Shown one piece after another: positions 33,393 to 42,433 of a DNA stretch of 64,000 bases. The stretch's first letter is position 1. Every line of letters begins with the position of its first letter. The translations under genes and the position numbers were made by a program. Source of the DNA: Syntrophorhabdaceae bacterium PtaU1.Bin034 (GTDB lineage Bacteria > Desulfobacterota_G > Syntrophorhabdia > Syntrophorhabdales > WCHB1-27); assembly GCA_002067405.1 (NCBI GenBank), contig MVRP01000003.1, positions 1 through 64,000 on the forward strand, in the 5' to 3' direction. The notes under the pieces are model-generated. The model saw only the letters and a program-made list of their open reading frames with translations. It had not been told where the DNA came from and made no database searches.

Positions 33393-35422
33393 CAGGGCAC
33401 GGGCCGGAAATCGCCCGTGGAGAGCCGCAGGCTGCTGGTGTGGCCGCTGCCGGCCAGGGCCATTACATTGAATATCCAGGGGTAATACATCTCGCCCGTA
33501 TCAATAGTGTTATTGCCGTCCGTGTCGTTCCAGAAGACCAGGTAACGGGCGCCGCTGGGGACCGACTGGGCGGTGGTGTCGTCGAAGACGAAGGCGGGGA
33601 TGCCGTTGCCCACGGCCCAGTCGTCGGCAGTGCCGTCAGAATCCTCGTCGGTGAGGGTTGTGGCGGCCAACAGGTCGACGCCGGACACGAATGCGCCGTC
33701 GGCGCGGAAGAATCCGGCTTTGGTGGTCCCTGCCGTGGCGTTGAGGACCACGAAACGGTCCAGGCGGAGATAACCGGGCGTCCGTTCGTATTTCCTGACG
33801 GTCAGGTGGATGTTGTCCAGGTTGACCGCCAGGCTCGGGTTGTAGGCCGTGACATCGACGGCCTCCGCGAAGTCGACCGGCTCGGTCTGACCGGCGTTCG
33901 TCGTTCCAAAGGCGAACATACCGTCCCGGCCTCGGGACAGGACCATCAGGGCGTCATTGGCCGTGTCGTGAAAGAAGAGCAGTTCCCGGCCCCAGGCGTC
34001 CCGCACCACTTCGGTCTCGCCGGCGCCGATGGGGGGCGTCAGATAGGCACGGCGCCAGCCGAGGCCCCAGCGGGAGGCGCTCAGATCGTCGGCCGTGTCG
34101 GCGCTGTTGGGCCTGGCTGTCCAGAGGCCCCGGGGCTGTCCTTTGGTATAGGCGGCGCTGCTTTCATCCTCATCATCCCAGCTTGAACTTGCGCCCTCCC
34201 AGCAGAACAGCTTCGGCCAGGCAAGGAGGTCACCACTGTACCCCGTGTTGAGCCCTGCCGGGCCTTCCCCGAGGAGTGCGCGCCGGACACGGTCCAGGAC
34301 GCTGCGGGTTGCGGCCTCTTTATCTTGCTCCCACAGGGTGAAGACTGTCTGCCAGTCCCTGGAATAGAGCTTCATGACCAAGTTATCCCGATTGTGCTGG
34401 TCCTGCTCATCATAGGTATTGCCCATGGTATCGTTCAGGTCGACCGACCAGGAATGGCCGGAGCAGGTTCCTTTGGCGGGGTAGCGTCCCTTTCCGTCGG
34501 GTCCCTCGGAGACGATCCAGAAGATGGTTTCGCCGGGGTTGTGCGGGTCTGCGGTGATGAAAAAGCGGAAGGGTCGTCCCCAGCCGTCCGCAAGGCGGCC
34601 GTCGCTCTGGAGCTTGCGGAATTGCTCCTTGTCGTCATACATCTCGCCCAACTTCCCTGTGCTGGGGGCATAGTCGCCATCTTCCCATGTCTCAGAACCG
34701 CTGTGAGGACCGGAGGCGTGCCAGGTGGGTTCCAGGGCGGCGTACTCGTAGTCGCCCTCTGCCAGGTGGCCGCTGTCCGAGGTATTTTTTTCCAGGGGCG
34801 GGTTGAGGTAGGGTCCCTTCCATCCTGTTCCCAGATCCATGCCGGGCGCGGGATGACCGGTCAGGTCAAAGGGGAGATCCTCGGGATAGCGGGTCCAGAG
34901 CCCCCGGGGCTGCCCCTCATTCTCCGTCTCCAGGCCGCCGATATGGTCGGCGCCGGACGGGTCGTCGTAGAGCCGCCGGTAGGGGAGGAGCCATTTCCAG
35001 CGCTTTCCTTCAAAGGCACCTGACGGCCGGTGGTACACGTAGGCCGGGTTGAGCAGATAATCGGGGCCCTGTCCGAGTCCGGCGGTCATGGACGACGGGT
35101 TCTCCCAGCCGGTGCCGGAAAAGTTCGCTCGTATGTCCGCACGGGGTTCCCAGAGATCGGGCCATGCCCGCATGTCGGCCACGTAGCCGCCGACAATCGG
35201 CCGCCCCTGGTCGTCGAAGCGGTCGTCCGGCCCGAGGATGGCCCGCCGGATCTGGGTCATGCGCTCAAGGGTGATCCGCCCCCGCTCCAGATTGTCCAGG
35301 TATCCCACAGCCGGCACCGCCAGGGCGGTCAGCAGGCCGAGAATCGTAACGACAATCAGAACCTCAAGGAGGGTAAAACCCCTCCGTGCGGTTGAGCGCA
35401 TGGAAATGTGCATAAGCGGCAC
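33392..35422 (-). CDS. Very large type IV pseudopilin with duplicated body
   Basis: 676 residues, against the usual 130-200. A prepilin leader and class III motif are clear (RRG^FTLLEVLIVVTILGLL, Glu at mature +5). The globular part contains two related units: 52-315 and 375-510. They share the order QIRRAILG/RVRRALLG, AWPDLW/AWPKLF, GQPRGLWT (identical), WKGPYLNPP/WRRAYLTPP, DGWGRPFRFF/DAWGRELLFF and SEGPDGKGRYP/SRGRDGMFAFG. Two Asp-rich loops near the C-terminus (DEDSDGTADD, NDTDGNNTIDTGE) look like calcium sites. GTG 35422 or the internal ATG 35401 could start translation. It is probably a minor, tip-located subunit. Confidence 0.85.
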   Translation of the reverse strand: MPLMHISMRSTARRGFTLLEVLIVVTILGLLTALAVPAVGYLDNLERGRITLERMTQIRRAILGPDDRFDDQGRPIVGGYVADMRAWPDLWEPRADIRANFSGTGWENPSSMTAGLGQGPDYLLNPAYVYHRPSGAFEGKRWKWLLPYRRLYDDPSGADHIGGLETENEGQPRGLWTRYPEDLPFDLTGHPAPGMDLGTGWKGPYLNPPLEKNTSDSGHLAEGDYEYAALEPTWHASGPHSGSETWEDGDYAPSTGKLGEMYDDKEQFRKLQSDGRLADGWGRPFRFFITADPHNPGETIFWIVSEGPDGKGRYPAKGTCSGHSWSVDLNDTMGNTYDEQDQHNRDNLVMKLYSRDWQTVFTLWEQDKEAATRSVLDRVRRALLGEGPAGLNTGYSGDLLAWPKLFCWEGASSSWDDEDESSAAYTKGQPRGLWTARPNSADTADDLSASRWGLGWRRAYLTPPIGAGETEVVRDAWGRELLFFHDTANDALMVLSRGRDGMFAFGTTNAGQTEPVDFAEAVDVTAYNPSLAVNLDNIHLTVRKYERTPGYLRLDRFVVLNATAGTTKAGFFRADGAFVSGVDLLAATTLTDEDSDGTADDWAVGNGIPAFVFDDTTAQSVPSGARYLVFWNDTDGNNTIDTGEMYYPWIFNVMALAGSGHTSSLRLSTGDFRPVP

Positions 35423-35572
35423 GGCGAATCCCTTACAGTCACTCCTTTAAGAAAACGTCCGGCCGGCGGGAGTGCTCACCGGCCGGACACGCCGGAGGGA
35501 TTCCGGCAAAGCGTATTCGGCGTCAAAGTCCGCCCCCCGCGGGGGAGAACGGAACGGTCAGACGCTCAACAA

Positions 35573-36688
35573 TTAGTCGATAGTGGTCCCGGCGTTCATG
35601 TTAATGCCCCAGAATTCGCCGTCATCCTCAGGATACATGTGACCTTCCGGGCACTGGGTATGGTACTGCCACGTCTCCTGGGCCTCGCTGATGGTGAAGG
35701 AGCGAAGTTTGTACGTGTTGTCGGCGGCGCTGTAGTCGTAAGACGCTGCAGGCTCGTTGTCGCTCTCATAGGAAAGCGCGGTCACCTGGATGCCGTCGGT
35801 GGCTGTGTCGTTGTCGGTTATGCCGTCCGCGTAGTCAGTGCGGGCAACGGTGGCCGCCAGGCGCGGCAGGACCACATTATAGTCGTTGTAAGTGACGTTG
35901 TCGGTGTTCTGGATCCCGCCGGGGCAATGGGCGGCGTTGGCGATGATGCCGGACTTGATCAGGCCGCACTCCGGACCCGTGCCGAGGACGATGCGTCCGA
36001 AGAATTCGGGCTCGCCCCAACCGCGTTCATCGGTATGTGTATTGCCCGTAAATGAACCGCTGCTGTCAGCACCCATGGCTACCATGGCCACGGCGAAAGG
36101 AGTGGTGGCGGTGTCGGTCGGGATGGACATAGCCTCCATTTTGGGGGCCTTGGTTACGGAAGTGGCCAGGAGCACGTCATTGGGCCCGGTAGCCGTATTG
36201 TCATAACCGCTCTTAATAGCTGCGCCGGTGGCGTCGTAGGCGTCATAGGCGTTGAGGTTGAAGACGTTGACAATACCCATGCTTTTCAGCTCGGCGGCCT
36301 CTGCGTCGTTCAGATAGTGGATGCGGAAGTGGTTACGATTGTTAAACTCTTGGGCCAGGGTCTCTGCGCCGTTTGACGGGTCATCGTCGGAAATCGCCGG
36401 GATCTGGTAGGTGGCGTCGGCCGTTTCCTCAACCAGGTTGGTCAGGTTGTCGGGGAAGCGGTTGGTCTTTTCAAAATAGGTGGATAGATAGCTGACCATG
36501 CGGTTCTGGTTGGTGTCGCATATTGTATCCACGGCACCTCCGGATATGTTGGCCAGGCGCGGGGCGACCATGGCGATGAGGAAGCCCATGATCACCAGGA
36601 CCACGAGGATCTCCAACAGGGTAAAACCGGCCTGGTTGCGCGGTGTTTTCGCCAACCGGGCCATAGAGTGAGTTGTTTCTCTTTGCAT
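35573..36688 (-). CDS. Type IV pseudopilin
   Basis: 371 residues with prepilin cleavage site and helix (QAG^FTLLEILVVLVIMGFL). The globular domain is rich in Asp, Asn and Thr and has four Cys (CDTNQN, GPECGLIKSG, AHCPGG, QCPEG) that could form disulphides. Longer than a major pilin, it resembles the large pseudopilins of Geobacter-type type II/IV systems. It is the first structural gene of the operon after the small protein at 36843. AGGAGG precedes the ATG. Confidence 0.85.
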   Translation of the reverse strand: MQRETTHSMARLAKTPRNQAGFTLLEILVVLVIMGFLIAMVAPRLANISGGAVDTICDTNQNRMVSYLSTYFEKTNRFPDNLTNLVEETADATYQIPAISDDDPSNGAETLAQEFNNRNHFRIHYLNDAEAAELKSMGIVNVFNLNAYDAYDATGAAIKSGYDNTATGPNDVLLATSVTKAPKMEAMSIPTDTATTPFAVAMVAMGADSSGSFTGNTHTDERGWGEPEFFGRIVLGTGPECGLIKSGIIANAAHCPGGIQNTDNVTYNDYNVVLPRLAATVARTDYADGITDNDTATDGIQVTALSYESDNEPAASYDYSAADNTYKLRSFTISEAQETWQYHTQCPEGHMYPEDDGEFWGINMNAGTTID

Positions 36689-36842
36689 TTGATTCCTCCT
36701 TAGGGTTGCGTTAATGAATTAGGTTTGCGTGCCCGCAACCCCGCCGCAGGGTCTGCCGCATCCGCTTCATTGATGCCCTTTGCCAGGTTCCGCTCCTGCC
36801 GGCGCCCCACCGGACCAGGATGGCCGCCACTCGCGGCCCCCG

Positions 36843-37082
36843 TTACGTTGTCCTCACCTCCTTATCAGTCCCGCGCTCTCCGGGATAATCCACGACAAAC
36901 CGGTACTCCTTGCCGCAAATAACGAAGATCTCCTTTTGCCCTCTCTTCAGGAAGCGCATTTCTACCCGCAGTGCGCCGTAGCCGTTGTGGAGGAACAGAT
37001 CCCGATAGAGATCGATGATCTGTACCAGCACCGGCTCGTGGTCGGCAGAGAGTCCGGATGTCGCGGTGGTTACTCCTGTCAT
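36843..37082 (-). CDS. Small hypothetical protein at head of pilus operon
   Basis: 79 residues, with a strong ribosome-binding site (GGAAGGAAGGAGC) before ATG 37082. The core HEPVLVQIIDLYRDLFLHNG, YGALRVEMRFLKRGQKEIFV and GKEYRFVVD suggests a compact alpha/beta protein with no signal peptide. Family not recognised. It may be co-transcribed with the pilus operon (155 bases to the first pseudopilin) or be an independent small regulator. Confidence 0.6.
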   Translation of the reverse strand: MTGVTTATSGLSADHEPVLVQIIDLYRDLFLHNGYGALRVEMRFLKRGQKEIFVICGKEYRFVVDYPGERGTDKEVRTT

Positions 37083-37304
37083 GCTCCTTCCTTCCAGGGT
37101 GCATACCGGCCCGGTTCAATACCGGTTTTATCAAAACAGAAGCAGCTGGAAACCATATGGTACTTTATATATTTCTCGAACCCACTGAATCTAACAATCC
37201 ACTAATATTTTCTGCTGCTCAGTATCATTTGAGGGATCGGACAGACCCATCGCCCCGCATACCCGATAAGACAGGCCCTGAAGGTGACTAGTAGGCAAGA
37301 CCGG

Positions 37305-38201
37305 TTATTCTTTCTGAAAGGATGAGGGATTGGCGCCGAAATAATCCGTGAATGCTCTTGTAAAGTGGCTCTCGCTTTTATAGCCGGATAAATGAGCTAT
37401 TTCGCTGATATTCTTTGCAGTGTTCGCAAGAAGCGACAGGGAAAACTCCATTCTCTTCTGTCTCAAAAACCCATAAGGCGTTAACCCCGTCAATTGACGA
37501 AAAACACGTTTAAAGTGTGGTGTGCTCATGCCGACTCTCTTGGCGAGGTCTGCCAGGGATGGCGGTTTGTTCATTTCTGTCTCCAGAATTTCCTGTGCCG
37601 TGCAAATGTGTGCCGAGTAACTGGATGGTTTTGCATCGATGCCGTTTCTTTTGCCGGGGAGCCTTCCAAAAACATAGGAGAGCAGTTCCAGTACCTTGCT
37701 GGCACAAAAGAACTCTTGGAGCGGGTAGTTTTTGTGAAATCCGATCATCTGCTGAAGCACGACCTTCATGTTGGGGGTGATGAGATTGATTGCCCTCTGC
37801 GCAGGTCCGTCTTTGTCGGGACTCAACAGTTTATGCAATTCCTTGGCAAATGCCGTTCTGTTGGATGAATCCAGAAGTTGCTCCGGAATTACCTGTAGTT
37901 CGATAATCTTTATCTTCTGTTTGGGCAAATAGACTATGGTTGATCCATGGGAACCAAAAACATAGCTCCCGGGGGGGAGATCTTTTGCTTTTACGTCATT
38001 TTCACCGCACGCCGCTATTTGTCCCCTTCCTTCAAGGTTAAAGACAAAGCATAGGTGATCTTTTGGCGGGTGAGACGAAAAAATGACCTTTTCCCGGGAG
38101 AGATCCCATTGGTAAAAGGCAACAGCAACGACGGGCAAAGAGCATAATACCCTCTTAATGGAAGGGGAGGTCTGATTGGTGGAATTATGCATAGGGGTCA
38201 C
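37305..38201 (-). CDS. AraC-family transcriptional regulator (PchR-like)
   Basis: 298 residues. The C-terminal AraC double helix-turn-helix (about 200-295) is complete: PPSLADLAKRVGMSTPHFKR and ISEIAHLSGYKSESHFTRAF followed by F-x-NPSSF. The N-terminal half (LCFVFNLEGRGQIAACGEND, KIKIIELQVIPEQLLD) resembles PchR-type regulators that respond to siderophores, which fits the metal-uptake surroundings. Starts at GTG 38201 or ATG 38192. A fragment of a paralogue (first 49 codons or so) lies at 39390-39587 with near-identical leader DNA. Confidence 0.85.
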   Translation of the reverse strand: MTPMHNSTNQTSPSIKRVLCSLPVVAVAFYQWDLSREKVIFSSHPPKDHLCFVFNLEGRGQIAACGENDVKAKDLPPGSYVFGSHGSTIVYLPKQKIKIIELQVIPEQLLDSSNRTAFAKELHKLLSPDKDGPAQRAINLITPNMKVVLQQMIGFHKNYPLQEFFCASKVLELLSYVFGRLPGKRNGIDAKPSSYSAHICTAQEILETEMNKPPSLADLAKRVGMSTPHFKRVFRQLTGLTPYGFLRQKRMEFSLSLLANTAKNISEIAHLSGYKSESHFTRAFTDYFGANPSSFQKE

Positions 38202-38817
38202 AATGGGCGTTTACATCGGTGACGCTCCGGCAAAGGGGCAGCAGTTCTCTTCGAAGATGGTTTTCCCGAGAAACAAGCCTCTTATTGCCATAGAGAAAAT
38301 AGTTTTTCGTAAAGGGAAGACGAAAAAAGTGAGAAAATATGCTTGTGAAGACTAGACTTTCTCTAGGAGAGATGGTACCTTTTGTCCATCGTGCATAGGT
38401 TGGCAAAGGGGGCGCAAACTTGACAAAGCCCGTGTAAAGGCGAGGGGCGCTCCGTGACGGGAGTTGCTCCGCATCGATCTTCTGGAACATCTTCTCGTTG
38501 TCGCCGTTGAAGGCCCCGGCATCAACCGGTTTCCTTGCTGCTGATGCCGAAGGTGGTTGCGCCTGGACCGGCGCAATGGTCTCCGAGGCTCTGACACGGG
38601 AGAGCTCCGATTTGAGTGCCTCGATCTCGGCCGAATACCTTTGGGTCATTTCGTCCATCTGCTGACGGAGTTGATCAATTCGATCAGACAGACCCGCCGA
38701 GTCGGTATGGACATTTTTTCTTTCCCCGGTCTCTTGAGACAAAAGGGGTGTTGTCGCCAACATGATAGTGATAAGACTTGAGCAGATAGCTCTGAGAAAG
38801 CGTAAATGGGTATACAT
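38185..38817 (-). pseudogene. Truncated coiled-coil outer-membrane protein
   Basis: From ATG 38817 (AGGAGG upstream) a signal peptide (SSLITIMLATTPLLS) leads into a coiled coil (LSDRIDQLRQQMDEMTQRYS, then EIEALKSELSRVRAS), a Pro/Ala linker and YTGFVKFAPPLPTYAR, which looks like the beginning of a porin-type barrel. After about residue 145 the sequence loses protein character and runs into the leader and first codons of the downstream AraC gene. The barrel is missing, so this is a 5' fragment. Confidence 0.6.
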
Positions 38818-38964
38818 ATTTTCCTCCTGCAATCGTGCTGATTCTCAATGCAACATGGACGCGCTATAGACCGACAACCCTTCCTTTGATTCAACTCGCG
38901 AACACCTTAACGAGAGAGCCTCCGGAACAAAGCTGATATCGGTGCTGATAGTGGTAACGTAACC

Positions 38965-39393
38965 TTAGAAAAGGGAGGAAACGGGAGGATCGCGGGGGTG
39001 AACGCAACCCCTCTGGAGGGAGCGGTAGATTGGCAATTGTGAACTTCCTGGCTCCCCGTTCGCCGGGTCGAAGTGGGAGAGGGTCACATCAAGGGTTACT
39101 GCCAGAATTGAGGAATGGGATGCGAAATGTCGGCAGAGAGGACAGGTCGCAGGATCATGGGCCGGGAGGTCTACCTTTCTTTGGTCGACAAGGAAGGCCA
39201 TTCTGCCGTGCGGCCGAGCAAGGTGGTAGAAATCATGGAAACAATCACCATCATGGCTGTGGCCGTGGTGAACATCAGCCAGATGTATTGACGGCAGAAG
39301 GAGATTGAGTATCAGGAGAACGGACAGCGTCCAATAAAGCATCGGTAGAGAGGTTAGGTTGGTCCGTCGTCCGGAGAATTTGATTTTCTTCAT
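38965..39393 (-). CDS. DUF2946-like His-rich membrane protein
   Basis: 142 residues: an N-terminal helix (LPMLYWTLSVLLILNLLLPS), a His cluster (HLADVHHGHSHDGDCFHDFYH) and a CPLCRHF motif near residue 86. The His cluster plus CPLC arrangement recalls DUF2946, small proteins linked to copper or other metal handling. The stop of the truncated AraC fragment overlaps its start, and a perfect Fur-like palindrome lies 16 bases upstream. Assignment is moderate. Confidence 0.55.
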   Translation of the reverse strand: MKKIKFSGRRTNLTSLPMLYWTLSVLLILNLLLPSIHLADVHHGHSHDGDCFHDFYHLARPHGRMAFLVDQRKVDLPAHDPATCPLCRHFASHSSILAVTLDVTLSHFDPANGEPGSSQLPIYRSLQRGCVHPRDPPVSSLF

Positions 39394-39587
39394 GGGAACC
39401 GATTCTGCGCTAATGCGAATGCATTAGCATTATAAAATCGATCTTTTGAGGAGTGAGTGGAAAGAATGACCTTTTCCTGAGAGACATCCCATTGGTGAAA
39501 CGTGACAGTGAGGACAGGCAAAGAGCACAATACCCTCTTAACCGAAGGAGGAGGGGTCTGATTGGTGGGATTATGCATAGGGATCAC
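39390..39587 (-). pseudogene. 5' fragment of an AraC-family gene
   Basis: Residues 1-49 or so (MIPMHNPTNQ, KRVLCSLPVLTVTFHQWDVS, EKVILSTHSSKDRF) parallel the first codons of the AraC gene at 37305-38201. After KDRF the frame enters the palindromic site at 39409 and the next gene's leader. DNA-binding domains are missing. The deletion joined this gene's start to the promoter of the DUF2946-like gene. Confidence 0.75.
39409..39428. promoter_or_regulatory. Fur-superfamily-like palindrome, copy B
   Basis: GCTAATGCGAATGCATTAGC is a perfect 20-bp palindrome apart from the central GAAT. It lies 16 bases upstream of the DUF2946-like start and matches 18 of 20 bases of the site at 23152-23171. Confidence 0.6.
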
Positions 39588-39680
39588 AATGAGCGTTTAC
39601 GTCGAGAGATTCATGGTATCTTCACCAAAACCAAATCAACTGGAAGAGCAGGCAATCACAAACCATAAGGCTATCGAACG

Positions 39681-40814
39681 TTACGAAACGCCTGACCATT
39701 GTTTGCGATTCCTCTTGAATTCGAACGGCCTGATACCGAAATGGTTGGAAAAGATCTTGCTGAAATAGCTTATGCTGTCGTAACCGACCGCGTAGGACAC
39801 GTCGGTGACGCTCGTGGAGCCCTCGGAAAGTAATTGCATGGCACGAGCCATGCGTCTGTCTTTTATATAACCGTAAGGGGTGGTTCCGGTTATGGCTCGA
39901 AACGTCCTGGAGAACCTGGTGGCGCTCATCCCCGCCTTTGCAGATAGCTCGCCAAAAGATGGCGGCTTTTCCAGATTGAGATCAAGCATCTCTTTTATTT
40001 TTTCTATTCTGTGGAACTCGGAGGAATGGATGAATACCCTATCCTGTCGGCGGTGGTCTTGTATTACGTGGGCAATCAGCTCGAGAGCCATGCCGGCGCA
40101 GAAGACGGTCCTGGCAGGATACGGCAAGGATGAATAGGCAAGCTGATGGATCACGATCTGCATTCGAGGCCTTATGGGTTTCATCAAATTGTCGTCACGG
40201 TTCCTGTCGATATCTTCGAGAAAACCCGTCACCGCTTCCGAGGACACCCCGTCACCTGATAGGCCTGAGAACAGATCGGTGCGAATATCGATTTTGAGGA
40301 TTGCAGTCTTTTGGTTGGGTCGGAATTCCAGAAAAGTCTCGCTCGAATAGGGAGGGACAACAGTATAATGCCCGGGAAGAACCGGATAGATAGCCGATGT
40401 TTCGTAATTATCGACCTTGAGCCTTCCAGTCCCGGATAAAAAGAACAGAATGACTATGCCTTTTCCTCGCAGCTCAGGGGCACGGGAAAGGTCTTTCCCG
40501 GATTGCGACACCGGTTCGAGCAGTTCCAGGGAGGAAATCTCCATGCCTTCAAGAGAGCACAAAGCTATCCCTTCACATCCTTTTTCTCGGAATTTTGTGC
40601 AACGCTCCCAAGAGGAAGAATACATGTGTGGCTGGGTAGAGGGTGTAACCCTTCCATGGTTGGGTTGACCTTCGAAGAGATCGATCTGATCTTTCGTTTG
40701 TGATCTGCCAGACGGGATAGCTGAGACTGGAGTGTAAAAGTCGGAACCTCTATCGGCAGATTGCTCCCTCAAATATGCATCATGTTGTTTCCCCACAGTA
40801 TTAGGTTCCTTCAT
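39681..40814 (-). CDS. AraC-family transcriptional regulator
   Basis: 377 residues. C-terminal double helix-turn-helix from about 275 (KPPSFGELSAKAGMSATRFS, TSVTDVSYAVGYDSISYFSK). The sensory half has ALCSLEGMEISSLELLE, VILFFLSGTGRLKVDNYETS and YTVVPPYSSETFLEF, cupin-like and different from the AraC gene at 37305. It follows a small membrane protein gene by 2 bases on the same strand. Target genes unknown; nearby metal-uptake genes are candidates. Confidence 0.85.
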   Translation of the reverse strand: MKEPNTVGKQHDAYLREQSADRGSDFYTPVSAIPSGRSQTKDQIDLFEGQPNHGRVTPSTQPHMYSSSWERCTKFREKGCEGIALCSLEGMEISSLELLEPVSQSGKDLSRAPELRGKGIVILFFLSGTGRLKVDNYETSAIYPVLPGHYTVVPPYSSETFLEFRPNQKTAILKIDIRTDLFSGLSGDGVSSEAVTGFLEDIDRNRDDNLMKPIRPRMQIVIHQLAYSSLPYPARTVFCAGMALELIAHVIQDHRRQDRVFIHSSEFHRIEKIKEMLDLNLEKPPSFGELSAKAGMSATRFSRTFRAITGTTPYGYIKDRRMARAMQLLSEGSTSVTDVSYAVGYDSISYFSKIFSNHFGIRPFEFKRNRKQWSGVS

Positions 40815-40816
40815 CT

Positions 40817-41008
40817 TTATCGTTCCTCCTTGATTTCACACCCTTTAACTTCTTTTGCCGTTTTTGAGCCGGTTTCTTTTGTGACCTGATCCGTGCACAC
40901 ATAATCTCGCGCTCCCCGTCTTGTTCGGGTTTGCTTTAGGATAACGAAACCGCGGAAACAGAGGACTGCCGTAACCAGCGAGATGGAGACGGTCCCGAAT
41001 TGGCCCAT
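40817..41008 (-). CDS. Small single-helix membrane protein
   Basis: 63 residues from ATG 41008 (AAGGTGG upstream). One N-terminal hydrophobic helix (VSISLVTAVLCFRGFVILKQ) is followed by a basic, Cys-containing cytoplasmic tail (ARDYVCTDQVTKE, EVKGCEIKEER). It sits where exbB would be relative to the duplicated leader (41021-41240). It may be a real small gene co-transcribed with the AraC regulator or a chance frame. Family not recognised. Confidence 0.45.
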   Translation of the reverse strand: MGQFGTVSISLVTAVLCFRGFVILKQTRTRRGARDYVCTDQVTKETGSKTAKEVKGCEIKEER

Positions 41009-41060
41009 GGGGCGCCCACCTTGTTGACACCTCTCTGTCGTCACATTGCAAGTGAAGCGA

Positions 41061-41192
41061 TTATGCGAGGCTTGCCCAGGAATGTTTATATCCCGGGGGT
41101 GTGTGGAAGCGGGAATAGACAGACTGTTCCTTCTGTTTTTCCGTGTATTCGCTCACTTGCTCATCGTTTCCTTCCACTTTTACAGCTGTGCG
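41061..41192 (-). pseudogene. Second copy of the 44-codon protein tail
   Basis: Same length and stops as 22495-22626, with a few substitutions (for example QSVYSRF in place of QFVYSRF). Retention of the reading frame in both copies hints at past or present coding. Confidence 0.4.
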
Positions 41193-41261
41193 TCATCGCA
41201 GCGGACAAGCGGCCCGTTCTGGGGGTAGGCTCAGTAGTCCCGATGTCAAAATTGCACCTCC

Positions 41262-41567
41262 CTATAAATTAAGGGTCGCACCCGCTGTTATGGCGTGATC
41301 GACCTCCTGCTTGTTCAGCCCGTAACGCCCGCATCAAACATAACGTGGTCATTGACAGCGTAATTAACGCCCACCAGGGCGAAGGCCGGGACGTTCTGGG
41401 GTCCGCGTTTCGCGCCAGCCCGATGTCACCGACCACGCTTAAGCCCTTCATCACCATGTACGTGGCCGCAGTGATGCCGAAAAGAGGTCCTTTCGTTCAT
41501 CCACCTTGTTCTCGTTCCGGCAATAGCCGTCACTGAAGTGAAACGCGAACGGCTCCGGTTGTCTACT
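41262..41567 (-). pseudogene. MetA-pathway/transporter-type outer-membrane protein, 3' remnant
   Basis: Reads PFAFHFSDGYCRNENKVDER, MVMKGLSVVGDIGLARNADP, FALVGVNYAVNDHVMFDAGV and, in a shifted frame, LNKQEVDHAITAGATLNL-stop at 41262. This supplies the barrel C-terminus missing from the copy at 22712. At its 5' side it is fused in frame to the lipoprotein, with the barrel's first half deleted. Confidence 0.65.
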
Positions 41568-42155
41568 AAGGAGAACTCCATCCAGGAACGGTTCGAGTCG
41601 ACTCACGCCATGGAGGAAAGTCGGCCGCTGGCTGACGAACCGCCGGTATACCGGTTTCAACTCGAGGAAATAGGGTGCATTTCTCTCCGGGAGCGTCAGG
41701 TCGAGTTTGTAGGCAAGTGACTCTTCAGGCAGGTCTATTTCAACCCGGTGGTTCCCGGGTGTCAGCCTGAGCCGCTTTTCGAGCACGTAGCGTCTTCCGT
41801 CCCCGCCCTCGGGCGCCCGTATGCCCTCGGCGTCATACGTGGGTGTTTTTTCTATCTCTCCATCTTCCCGCCACACCGCGCTCTGTCCGTCGATGGTCAC
41901 AATGAAGGGATATCCCGGCTTTCCACGGAGTGAATCCCTCGACTCAAGCAGATAATATCCCGGCAGGTGCGTCTTTATCGAGAGCCTGACGATCAAATCC
42001 ACCTTCCCCGGCCCGGGGATCCCATTCGTGACTTCAGTAAAGACCCCTTTCGTTCCGTTTTTGGCTACTGCATCGATCTGCCGAACCGATTGTGCGCAAC
42101 CTGTCACCCAGATAGCCGCCACGATCATTGCCACGATTCCTGCCAATCTCTTCAT
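41451..42155 (-). CDS. Lipoprotein fused to outer-membrane protein fragment
   Basis: 234 residues. The lipoprotein signal is clear (IVAMIVAAIWVTGC). A beta-rich domain follows (KVDLIVRLSIKTHLPGYYLL, VTIDGQSAVWREDGE, RVEIDLPEESLAYKLDLTLP) up to FLDGVLL near residue 197. The last 37 residues come from the MetA-pathway-type porin, joined by a deletion. AAGGAGG precedes the ATG. The lipoprotein body may still be functional with an altered tail. An upstream gene's last 28 codons (ending YVDDVVKIRTNEKGTAAL) end about 14 bases before this start. Confidence 0.65.
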   Translation of the reverse strand: MKRLAGIVAMIVAAIWVTGCAQSVRQIDAVAKNGTKGVFTEVTNGIPGPGKVDLIVRLSIKTHLPGYYLLESRDSLRGKPGYPFIVTIDGQSAVWREDGEIEKTPTYDAEGIRAPEGGDGRRYVLEKRLRLTPGNHRVEIDLPEESLAYKLDLTLPERNAPYFLELKPVYRRFVSQRPTFLHGVSRLEPFLDGVLLSRQPEPFAFHFSDGYCRNENKVDERKDLFSASLRPRTW

Positions 42156-42340
42156 AACGCCTCCTTATAGCGCGGCTGTTCCCTTTTCGTTCGTCCTGAT
42201 CTTCACCACATCGTCGACATATCTTCCCGTCTCCCGGGCTTCCGGTATGGGCATTTGCGTACAAGTGCGTACATATTCCATGCATTGCCGTGGCCGGTAA
42301 AGACCTGCCCCCACGGTATGCTTCCTGCCCGGCGCCTTGT

Positions 42341-42433
42341 TCATTTGGTAATGTCTTTGCTGTCCACCTCCACCAGGTGTCCGGGCCCGGCGTCGAAGAT
42401 GACCTTGCAGGCACCGGCAACGGGCTTCTTGGG
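42341..42433 (-). pseudogene. 3' fragment of the small periplasmic protein gene
   Basis: Reads KPVAGACKVIFDAGPGHLVE then VDSKDITK-stop, matching the end of the gene at 17145-17465. Its 5' side is fused to feoB sequence. Confidence 0.7.
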
